The position numbers were made by a program, and so were the translations under genes. From positions 93,612,707-93,676,706 of the forward strand of contig CP136067.1 in NCBI GenBank assembly GCA_032622095.1: a stretch of DNA of 64,000 nucleotides. Reading direction: 5' to 3'. Below the pieces are notes generated by a model, which saw nothing but the letters and a program-made list of their open reading frames with translations, did no database searches and was not told where the DNA came from. The stretch is from Siphonodentalium dalli. Taxonomy: Eukaryota; Mollusca; Scaphopoda; Gadilida; Siphonodentaliidae. Below are positions 46,706-56,239 of the stretch, in pieces (the first letter of the stretch is position 1; each line of letters opens with the position of its first letter).

Positions 46706-49048
46706 GGGGTTAGATTCCTGGTTTGTATCGTCTTTTTTTCTCGAGTTTAAAACATGTTTTATTAGTAGAAATATACGAAGGTTAGTATTTTTAATTACAG
46801 GAAATTTAAATCCGTACATAATATCGGCTTTAAGGTCATTATGCAAATCACATTTATATTTAACCCAACTGTTTCAACGATCTAACGTACCGGTAGATTT
46901 TAATGGAACTTTGTTGTCAAATATAAAAAACGTCGACATACACCTGTCAATCATCCAGGATTAGTTTGTGAGATTTTATTCTCTGCTTTAATTGGTTGGC
47001 TGTGGGAGGAGCTTACCGATATTTTGTTCTAATGGCGTATGCTTTGACACCATAACCGAGATTTGGTAAACTGAAATGATTCCCATGTTTTTATTAGAGT
47101 TGCTATTATTTTTGGAAAAAAATATGATCCAATGAGCATATTAAATAAATGTGTTATATTATCGATCCATATGTGGCAAATCCATTGCCAAGTAAAAATT
47201 AACTGCCAGAAACTTAAAATACGCGACATTTTACACTTTGCTCGATCTATAAGTCCACGGTATTTGCCACCAGAGGATGGACTGAATAAAGATTACACAA
47301 ACAATGTGTGTTGAAATTTTTTTTTGAATTGTGATGGGACACGTGTATAAGGTCAAAAGGAATAATGCACACGTTTCCCCGAACGGACACCCCGAAATTA
47401 GGGGTGGGCGGTAAGCTTTTCAATTCATTTAATGTTTTACATTTTATTATGCATTAACAAGCTATTGAAAATACACCATTTATTGTATTCTCTACCAACA
47501 TTCCTAAATATAAGAATTTAGTCATCATATTCAAATAAAAAATTTCATGTTGACAAGTTTTGAAAACCACTAGTCCTGATCAGAAAATGCAGATAATTTG
47601 GGGGAAACATCGCGTGCACAAACAACCACGCGGTCAATACGTCATGCATGCGTTTATTACTGGTATAATTTATGTAGGAATCTGGATTTTAAAAACCAGA
47701 CAGATATGACATATATTGATATATATAGTATCTCAACAAACATGCTTACTGTAATAGTTTCATAAATAAATAAACATTGGAATACACAGCGGCGCCGTAT
47801 ACGCCAATAAAAAAAAAACGGAGAACCACGATTCTTTTGTTTTCGCAACGGCAGTACATTCTCAGATATTCCCGTTTTGTTGAAGCGATGCACTCTGGTG
47901 CCGTGTTTCCCAGAAAGCCGATTAATTTAGCACAATTCTAATGATCACATGATCTCCCTCCCATATCCGATCTATTGCAAATTCACAAAAACGAACCACG
48001 TGGTCGCATTTATTCAATGGATGTATAAACCATGCATGCCTCATTAAATTTTTATTTTGTTATATATCCATTATAAAGTATTGTTTACGTATATTGCCAC
48101 AAAAAATTGAGTGAAACCCTCGATTGGGAGGTTGATAACCGCCGTTAATTTTGCGCACATCTGTACATCTCAAATGCCAGGTGCACGCGAATTACAATTT
48201 ATTACGTCAGCATTATTCAGAAACAGGGCGCGAGGAATGTAGCAATGACATTGTTTGCTACATCGTAACTGTTTGAGTTAACATGATTGTGACATGTCAC
48301 TTTCTCCTCGATATTCCCTTTCAAGTTTTATCAAAGGTCAATTGGCATGCTGTCGCAGTTTTGTCTTTAAAGTAACCACGGTATTGAAAGGATTTGAATA
48401 TTTAGGTTCATAAAATCTTCGCGGGAGAAAAATACCTGATCACGCACAAACGCTCTTTATTGTTCATTCTGAAGACAATTCTGGCACAGATTTTTATACA
48501 TTCAATGGACGACAGTGAATTCCAAAAGGAGGTCCACATGGGTGGATGTTGTCAGTATATAATTCAAACCAAATAATAGTTTTAATTAATGTAAAAAAAA
48601 AATTATTTTAACAAGAGAAAACAACATCACAATAACAAATATTTCAACATGGGCAAACAAACAGTTCAAAATAGGATGCGACAATCCTTATTTTATAATC
48701 AGTCTTAAATGACAGCATAGTGATTCAATTCTCTCATGATGAGGCTACCACGTGTGCACGACATTCCAATACTTATTTCTCAAAAAGACACATGCTGCCA
48801 AATCTAGATGAAGTCTGTTGTCGGCAACATCACACTTCCGTGTCGCCTAATAATTATCAGCGGGAGCCTATTCTAATCAGTTTACTGGTGGGCCGTTGAC
48901 TACTTAAAAGATGATCACACCTTGTCACCAGACAGATTAACCCTCAAACATATAATAGATCGTCTGACGGACAGTATTTAGACAATGGCCTCATACAAGC
49001 CTCATTTATGGTGCCCTCTTTGTGTTTTTCAACATCATTCCAAGAATG

Positions 49049-49160
49049 GCAAGTACACCGCGGTCGAACGGCAAGTACACCGCGGCCGAACGGCAAGTAC
49101 ACCACGGCCGAACGGCAACTACACCGCGGCTGAACGGCAAGTACACCGCGGCCGAACTGC
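49049..49160. repeat. 22-bp GC-rich tandem array, right
   Basis: Same unit and same orientation as the left array, followed by inverted partial units (GCAGTTCGGCCGTGGTGGCA) up to the terminus. Confidence 0.9.
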
Positions 49161-49543
49161 AGTCAGCCGGTGGAGCCGCGGTGTTGTTGCAGTTCGGCCG
49201 TGGTGGCAACGCAAACCGCACCGCGGTTAAGTGGACATTTGTTTTGTCCAGCGGGGTACTCATCACATAGGAAATGTAGTTCATTTGTTGATCTTATTAT
49301 CTAAACATTTCTATTTATCTTTTGTCTGCTTTTATCACCTTAACATCCCTCCAAATCAATAATAGACCATTCAGTTGTAGACTTTTTAACTGACTGGGAG
49401 AATCCATTTATTATAGATGGGGGTAATTCTTTGATGGACTCTTCCATACATCTTTACACTCTACTTGATGTTCATTAACCTATATTTCACCTTTATTGTT
49501 TCCAAGTGAACAGACATGTTGAAATTAAGGATTTATCTTGTAG

Positions 49544-49775
49544 GTTGTATTTGAGGGAATACTTGGCACCAATTACTACAGTGACATGGCTATTGATGAT
49601 GTAAAGCTCGTTCCCAGTGCCTGCCCTCTGCCTGGGTCATGTGACTTCGAACTGAACATGTGTGGATATCTGAACGTACACCATAATGACACATTTGATT
49701 GGACGAGAAGTAAAGGATCCACGCCGTCCTACTACACTGGACCAACTGTCGATCACACCACAAACTCTGCTGCAG
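49544..49775 (+). CDS. MAM-repeat protein, exon C of domain 5 fused to A of domain 6
   Basis: The first part codes VVFEGILGTNYYSDMAIDDV and the fourth cysteine of domain 5 in PSAC. It then runs without an intron into domain 6: SCDFELNMCGYLN, DTFDWTRSKGSTPS, GPTVDHTT. The acceptor is TCTTGTAG (phase 0) and the donor is GCAG|GTGAAT (phase 1). The length is 232 nt, equal to a C plus an A exon. The near-invariant YRGDIA reads YYSDMA. The linker between the two domains is only about four residues, the tightest spacing seen here. Confidence 0.95.
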
Positions 49776-50103
49776 GTGAATATAATATTAATAATAAAAA
49801 TATAAAGATATTAAAGTGAATCATTTTAGTCGAGTACTTGACCAAAATTAACACTTTCAATCAAATGAACATTTCTACCCAAAGCCAAATCACTTTTCAA
49901 AGACATTTTTATGTACAAACAAATTTCAGAAAGTGAGAATCAAAGACACGATGTCTTCACAGCATAACATTTACCGACTGCACCATCATGCCACCACAGT
50001 AGTTTTTATATGCCCATTTTGAAAAAGAGGGCATGTGTTCTGTTATTGGTCCATCCTTCTGTCTGTCAACAGTCCGTCTGTTTGTCCATCCGTTCGCCTT
50101 TTC

Positions 50104-50420
50104 ATTTCTGGATGATAACTTTAGTAAGTCTGAACTGAACGGAATGAAATTTGTTATGTGGGTTTACTAGCACAAAATACAGGTCAAGTTCGAATTTGGG
50201 TTCCACATGCCAATTTTCACCAGAGTTACGGTCCTTTTTGTTGGTATTTGCACAAAATGTTTGTTTCCTGATAATAACTTCAGTAAATCTGAACAGAATA
50301 GAATGAAATTTGGTATGTGAGTTTAATAGCACAAAATACAGACCAAGTTCAAATTTGGTTTGTGCCCGCCAATTTTCACCAGAGTTTTGGCTCTTTATTG
50401 AAATTACAGCAGGCATATTG
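50104..50420. repeat. Two ~158-bp GGATGATAACTTTAG units
   Basis: Unit starts at about 50104 and 50262 with ATTTGTTATGTGGGTTTACT, CAGGTCAAGTTCGAATTTGG and CCAATTTTCACCAGAGTT. Confidence 0.8.
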
Positions 50421-50622
50421 ATATTTTGCCATGCCTATAGCAATGCTCTTGTTCATTAATGAAACGAGTTACTCCGAGGTCGCAATATACAAATCATAGT
50501 CCAATGATACCTCAACAATTTCATCAATCTTTTGTGATGGAATATGTGCAACATTTAAATTTTCAGTGTTCAACATGTTCATAGAATTTGAGTCGACATC
50601 TAAACCTGGTTTAATTTTTCAG

Positions 50623-50748
50623 GGTACTACATGTTTATAGAATCGAGTCAACCACAGAAGCAGGGTGACCGGGCATGGTTACAAGGAGAGACAATGCAAC
50701 CCACTCCAGGGTCGTGTCTATCATTCTGGTACTTCGAGTATGGTTCAG
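50623..50748 (+). CDS. MAM-repeat protein, exon B1 of domain 6 (GC donor)
   Basis: It codes GYYMFIESSQPQKQGD, then the third cysteine in SCLSFWYFEYG. It ends at an extra intron not seen in the other B exons. The acceptor is TTTTTCAG (phase 1). The 5' splice site is TTCAG|GCGAGT, with no usable GT nearby; reading on gives a stop after 12 codons. The next exon joins as G|GT to give the expected YG..GVGSLNVY. This is best explained as a GC-AG intron. Confidence 0.88.
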
Positions 50749-52217
50749 GCGAGTACTCACTGATTCTACTGATACAATAAAACCTCTGCAAACCAAATCC
50801 CTCTCCACCAAGCAGGGATTTAGTTTGTCTGACCCATAGAGAGCCCCACATAGACTGGAGCTGATGACACTCTGTAATATATGCTTCCATCTGCGTGAGG
50901 CTCCATGTTGGTTACCTATAATACATTCATGAGTTATTTCGCTTATTGGAGTAGGTGCAAGCCTAGATATCCCATAGAGATCCCCACATAGACTGAATCA
51001 GGTGACACTCGTAGTGCATGCTTCCATCTGTGTGAGGCTCCATGTGGGTTACCTATGAAACGTTCATGAGCAAGTACTCTGAGGGGGTCACTCTCACCAA
51101 AATATGTGCTGAAGGGTACACAAGGTTTGAAAATGTTCTGAAGGGTACACAGGGTTTGTGATCGGCTCTAACATCGTTACTTGAACTTGAAAGTCTGGTG
51201 CCCATTAGCAGGTTGTTTTCACTTCATTTTAGTGTTCAGTGGAACTTAAACAATTCTCTAACAGAAATCATGGCAGATACGAAAATTAAATGTCATTTAG
51301 AATGAGATTTCAAAACCTGTGTACCCTTCAGCACATTTTCAAAACCTGTGTACCCTTCAGCACTTTTTTGGTGAGAGTGACCCCTTCAGCCTGACTGATA
51401 CTACATATATAGAGTAAAGCCAAACCAAATCCCTCGCCACACCAAGTCTGGATTTAGTTTGTCTGAACCCATAGAGTGTAAACCACATGACTGACATCAA
51501 AGAGTTGGACTGTGAGCAGGAAAAAACATGCAATTTACTATGTGTTTTGTTTGTTGCTACAGACACCACTTGGTGGTCGTCAGCAAGCCTGAAATTAGTG
51601 TACCTGTCACTTGTAGAATGAGGTCCCCAGAGCGTGAATTTAGTGACGCTATCCCACACAGCGGGGTATAGCATCACTAAATTCACCCTCTTGGGACCTC
51701 ATTCTGCATGGCCTCATCTGCTATGGGAGACATAGACTCAGAGTGAAGTTCCCAAATTCTGCAAATTACAGGCACCTTATTCTTAGGCCTTGTCGTCAGG
51801 TCTCCACTGGCCAGAAAGTTTCATGAGCAAAATGCTACTCCCTTTTTTGTCAGAATTAGCACTCAAAATTCATTTCCAGAAGATAACTTTTGTAAGTCTG
51901 AACTGAATGGAATAAAAATTTTATATGTGAGTTTACTGGCGCAAAATACAGATCAAGTTCGAATTTGGGTTCCGCCCTGCCAATTTTCACTAGAGTTATG
52001 GCCCTTTTTGTTGGAATTTGCACTCAATTTTCTATCCCAGATGACAATTTAGTAAGTCTGAATGGAATGAAATTTGGTATGTGAGTTTTAAGTTCAAATT
52101 TGGTTTCTGCCTGCCAATTTTCACCAGAGAATTGTCCCTTTGTTGAAATTAACACTGCCATATTTTGCCATGCCCTAGCGATATTCTTTTTTACTCATAA
52201 ATTCCTTCTATTCACAG
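50749..52217 (+). other. GC-AG intron splitting domain 6 exon B
   Basis: 5' end GCGAGT after CAG; 3' end TTCTATTCACAG. It contains short direct repeats (CACATAGACTG at about 50848 and 50989; CTGAAGGGTACACAAGGTTT at 51110 and 51140), a GAGGTCCCC foldback copy (51585-51800) and two ~156-bp GATGATAAC units (51877-52150). Confidence 0.85.
51585..51800. mobile_element. GAGGTCCCC foldback MITE, short copy
   Basis: One hairpin (GAATGAGGTCCCCAGAGCGT to CACCCTCTTGGGACCTCATTC) plus inverted interior CATCTGCTATGGGAGACATA, with outer ends CAAGCCTGAAATTAGTGTAC and ...TTATTCTTAGGCCTTG. Confidence 0.75.
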
Positions 52218-52484
52218 GTGTTGGAAGCCTCAATGTCTACATGATAGACAACCAGAACAAGAATACAACAATCATCAGTCAGTCGGGAGATAAAGGCAAA
52301 GCATGGCAGAACCAAAAGGTCACTGTCAGTAACATCCGACCCTTCCATTTCGTATTTGAGGGAGTCATTGGGTCATCTTATCGGGGAGACATCGCTGTTG
52401 ATGATATTAAATACTCAAGTGGTTCCTGTTCATCATCAAATTCAACTACACCAGGAACAACTGCAACACCGATGACTACCCCAG
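52218..52484 (+). CDS. MAM-repeat protein, exon B2+C of domain 6 with Thr/Ser linker
   Basis: It codes the rest of domain 6 without the usual B/C intron: GVGSLNVYMIDN, DKGKAWQNQKV, then FVFEGVIGSSYRGDIAVDDI and the fourth cysteine in SGSC. It is followed by a linker rich in Ser, Thr and Pro (about 18 residues) that looks suited to O-glycosylation. The acceptor is TTCACAG (phase 1) and the donor is CCAG|GTAAAT (phase 1). The length is 267 nt. The linker resembles a hinge between the first six domains and domain 7. Confidence 0.95.
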
Positions 52485-52617
52485 GTAAATAATTACAAAA
52501 TTATGTTAATATGTAAATAAAGATATAAAAAAATATATATAAATAAAAAAATAATTACAAAATTCTGACACTGAATCTATTCCAACCTTGATCAATTGTT
52601 TTTAGATCGACGCTTAA

Positions 52618-52865
52618 CCATTCCGTGACAAGAGCTTCCTGAAATTTTGCGAAAACCTTGTGGCAATGCATTCTCATTTTTTATGAGCCTCCCATTGGGA
52701 GCTTCGCATATATAAGAGAATACATTGGTATAATAATATTTACATTGACCTTGTAAACCAGTGCATTCTCTTATATATGATAGGCTCCCTATGGGAGACT
52801 GGCATATAAAAGAGAATGCACATGGTCTTTAATGCTGCACCAGTGCAGCGTCCGCCATGAAAAGG
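52618..52865. mobile_element. piggyBac-like MITE with TTAA at both ends
   Basis: TTAA at 52614-52617 and 52866-52869 flank CCATTCCGTGACAAGAGC and (right) CGTCCGCCATGAAAAGG. The interior has TATATGATAGGCTCCC/GGGAGACTGGCATATA and related hairpins. This is the clearest member of the family for end definition. Confidence 0.68.
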
Positions 52866-52869
52866 TTAA

Positions 52870-53460
52870 CATGAAGTTTTCATGTTATTATAATTGTGGT
52901 AATGGCAATTATTCCCACAAAATTGTGGTTAAAACAATGTTTTCAGAAGATGGTATTCATAAATGGATATAGTGTGTCTGACATTTAAACCACAAAAATA
53001 AAAAAAATAACCAAATTTATGATCAAATATCACACAGAAACATGAAAGTTGGACAACAAATTTAGCAAAGTATTCTTAAGGAAAACATTTACTGTGTAGT
53101 TATAACTTTAAAAAACCCCAAGCCACATCTTTAGAAAGGAAATAATTTCTGAAATTACAAGATAGAATGAAATAAAGTATCCAGAAAAGTTGATCATCTG
53201 AAAAAAAATATCTGTGATGCTTTCTCTCTTAGTCTTATTCTATTATTTAGGCTAAAATAAATTAATTACTAGATTTACATCCAACTTTTTCAGAAAAATA
53301 GGACGGGAGGGCGTTTTTAGTTTTTATATTTTATTCTTCCTAACATAAATGGTCACGGTCTGTTTTAGATTTTGAAGCATTACCCTATCTTTTATAATAC
53401 AAGATGATATAGATTCTCCAATTTGATCAAAGTAGACTGACTAATGGTTCATTGATACAA
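52870..53460. other. Intronic sequence, nothing identified
   Basis: AT-rich with no exon signature or clear repeat. Confidence 0.4.
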
Positions 53461-53474
53461 AAATTGACGGTTAA

Positions 53475-53747
53475 CCCTTTGAGTGCCAGGTCGATTTTTG
53501 TATCAACCCATATGCCCTGTGCCAATGCATTCTCTTATATATGCGAGTCGACCATAGGTCGCCTCGCATATATAAGAGAATGCATTGGCCTAACAATTTT
53601 TCATCATTTGTTATTATTTTTTACAGTTTTTTACAATTTTAATAATTTTTTAAAAATCTAAATAAAAAAAAAAAGTTTTTTATTTTTTTAGGGCCGATTT
53701 TACAGACCGTAAATTAGGGCCGATGAGATCCCCTGGCACTGAAAGGG
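53475..53747. mobile_element. piggyBac-like MITE, variant copy
   Basis: TTAACCCTTTGAGTGCCAGG at the left pairs with CCCTGGCACTGAAAGGG at the right. It contains CTCTTATATATGCGAGTCGA and its inverse. The right flank is TTCA, not TTAA. Confidence 0.6.
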
Positions 53748-53909
53748 TTCATTAAGGAATGAGAAAAAAATTTACATAAAAAATATATTAAAATAAAAAA
53801 AATTGAGTAGTGGACTAAAAGAGGGTTGTGAGGGGATGTAAATCTAGCAATGTTTTTATATTGGCCCTATGAGTGTATTTAATCTCTGTTTGTATCTTGT
53901 TTCACGTAG

Positions 53910-54056
53910 CTCCTTTCTATAAGTGCACGTTTGAGCATGGAGTTTGTGGGTTGACACAGGATAGGACTGACCAGTTTAATTGGAAGACGAAACGAGGCAG
54001 TACTGGGAGTGTGGGTACCGGGCCATCATTTGACCACACCCTACAGAACTCCAGAG
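53910..54056 (+). CDS. MAM-repeat protein, exon A of domain 7
   Basis: It codes KCTFEHGVCGLTQDRTD, FNWKTKRGSTGSVG and GPSFDHT, with cysteines 1 and 2. The acceptor is TTTCACGTAG (phase 1) and the donor is AGAG|GTTAGT (phase 1). The length is 147 nt. Junction codon with domain 6: G|CT (Ala). The usual Trp after LCG is Leu. Confidence 0.94.
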
Positions 54057-54624
54057 GTTAGTATCTCGTCACAATTATCATACTGTATACACCCGTCAGT
54101 AGCCCATCACTGAGGATAAGGCCAGTCAATGTTTTTGCTCCAAAAAAAAATCATGGGGTGGGCTTATTTTTAGAACTTGGATGGCAAGTATATTTTGATG
54201 TCAGGTTAACTCTGAATGAAGATGACAGAAATTCATGCACAAAAAGAGCATTATTACTCTGCTAATTTCCATTGCAAACTCAATGTGTTTTACAAAATGC
54301 TGTATTACAATATATAAATATTAAATCAAATAATATACATCATGATTCATATAAAACACAACATTAGATTAGCGCTATGCAAACAAACTGAGATGTTGGG
54401 GGTCCTCAAATGTAAGCCCAGTCCCAAATTTTTGTGTCCAAAAAATCAGTATCATTCACAATCGTGGAATATCACACACTGTTTAAAACTTTGAGATACA
54501 GGTGTTCCGATGCACCAATCTCTGAGTTCCAGTTATTAATAATGGCTGACTGCTAGTGTGCTGAAGTAGGTCCGTATAGCAGCCAAGACATTAACATATG
54601 GTCACATCAGAGATTTTTTTATCA

Positions 54625-54655
54625 CCAGAATCCCCCCCCCCCCCCCCCCCCCCCG
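54625..54655. repeat. C-homopolymer tract
   Basis: A run of more than 20 cytosines in the intron between domain 7 exons A and B. A likely site of length error in sequencing. Confidence 0.9.
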
Positions 54656-55030
54656 GACTATAGAATCACCAGCTTCCATCCATCATGCATGCATCTGTCC
54701 ATTCATCTGTCCATTCATCCCAGATGGTTTTCGGATGATATCTTCATTAATAAATAGTTAAATAAAACAATGATATGTGAGTTTCTTGGTATTGGTTAGG
54801 GGCACAGGTTAAGTTTGAATATGGATGAGGTCTGCCTATTTTTACTGGAGTTATGTTCCTTGTCGACTGTGTAGCAGGGTTTCCGCTAGGGGTTGGGGGG
54901 AATGGTACCCCTATGGCCACTGGGGGAACTCTCAGTCTATCAACAAATTGCAAATATCTACATGTAATAGTATTTAGTAAGTCAGTCGATAATTTAAGCC
55001 ACGTTTGAATATCAGCAATATATATGAGTC

Positions 55031-55270
55031 CAGTAATGCCCTAAATAATCGACTCCTTAACCACAGCAGAATTATGGGTAATTTTTCAGGATTTAGTCAG
55101 AAATATAGCTTGTTGCCATTCATCGGAAAGCTCTGGCTTGTTGCCATTCATTGGAAAGCTCTCAGTGAGAGCTTTCCGATGTATGGCAACAAACCATATT
55201 CTGTCTAAATCCTGAAAAATTACCCATAATTCTGCTGTGGTTGAGGAGTCGATTATTTAGGGCATTACTG
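55031..55270. mobile_element. CAGTAATG palindromic MITE, copy 9
   Basis: Full copy with an extra partial arm at the centre (GGCTTGTTGCCATTCATTGG repeated). Right flank TA, left flank TC. About 240 bp. Confidence 0.85.
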
Positions 55271-55596
55271 TACATGTAGATAAAGACAAGGAATCATATT
55301 ATTGTGTTTTATTTTTGACAATTTGAAGGGTCTTTGTAAGATATGTTGTCATTTGGCATATAAATATTGAAAGGTACCGTAAACTGTGACAAAATTTCAA
55401 ATTAAATTTGCGTGTAAAATAAGTGTAATGACAAATTTTCGAAATGCCACAATCTATTGTAGAGGAAACATCTGGACTACATCTACATAATTATTGATTA
55501 GAACAATGGTAAAAAGGCCACCTTTTCCGGGGTTGTGTGTCCAAGCAGCCTTTTTGGTGGAAATTGTGGCTGAATTGCCTTTTATTTTCTCCACAG

Positions 55597-55853
55597 GCCA
55601 CTATGCATATATCGAGACATCAGGACAACATCCGAATGCCACTGCGAGAATATCGACACCATCACAAAACCTTGTTGGTACCAGCTGTATCACATTCTGG
55701 TATCACATGTATGGTATTCATGTCAATCGTCTTAACATATACGTAAATGGCGGCGGTCAGAAAAATGACACCTACTGGACGAGAAGAGGGACTCAGGGAA
55801 ACCTGTGGAAACAGGCTAACATCGAACTAGTCACCAGCACGAGTTCATGGAAG
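55597..55853 (+). CDS. MAM-repeat protein, exon B of domain 7
   Basis: It codes GHYAYIETSGQHPNAT, the third cysteine in SCITFWYHMYG, VNRLNIYVNGGG and GTQGNLWKQANI. The acceptor is TTCTCCACAG (phase 1) and the donor is AAG|GTAATT (phase 0). The length is 257 nt. A phase-0 donor demands an exon C, but everything from 56240 to the right edge is satellite, so that exon lies beyond the window. The gene is therefore incomplete at its 3' end here. Confidence 0.95.
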
Positions 55854-55989
55854 GTAATTATTATGTACATGACCCCTACGACTATCTTGAATTCTACAGC
55901 AGATATCTGTCTGAACTGAAAAGCCTGAACTGAAAAATCTCATGAATCCTCATATGAAATGTAGGAAGTTGCAAAAAGGATTACGCTTG

Positions 55990-56235
55990 CATTCAAGCCT
56001 CAAAATAGTGAGTGTCATTTCTAGAATGAGGTTCCCAGAGGGTGAATTTAGTGATGCTATCCTGCACTTCGGGAAGTACATGTATCTATAGTCTCAAATT
56101 AACTTTGTTGTTAGTTACTTTTTCCCTTCTGGGATGTTTCTATATCCCCTAGCAGAAGATAGGATGCATATCGAGGTGACTAATGGGTGAACCTCACCAA
56201 TTTCAACCGGGGAACTTCAATCTGTTCCTCTATTA
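55990..56235. mobile_element. GAGGTCCCC foldback MITE, internally deleted copy
   Basis: Starts TCAAGCCTCAAAATAGTGAG, with the first hairpin half deleted. The interior continues to AACTTCAATCTGTTCCTCT, where the satellite array begins. Confidence 0.72.
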
Positions 56236-56239
56236 TCTG

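Larger units (their letters stand above)
46485..49256. mobile_element. TA-flanked element bounded by CCGCGG word arrays
   Basis: The left terminus CCCCGCTGGACAAAACAAG and the right terminus, its inverse (ending TTTTGTCCAGCGGGG), are flanked by TA (46483-46484 and 49257-49258). Next to each end are 22-bp tandem arrays of CAAGTACACCGCGGCCGAACGG: about six copies at 46572-46705 and five at 49049-49160. The 2.3-kb interior is AT-rich with no recognisable protein. Superfamily is uncertain. Confidence 0.75.

Noticed and set aside
52100-52217. Open frame upstream of domain 6 exon B2+C
   Set aside because: It is a reading of the GGATGATAAC-family repeat up to the acceptor at 52217.
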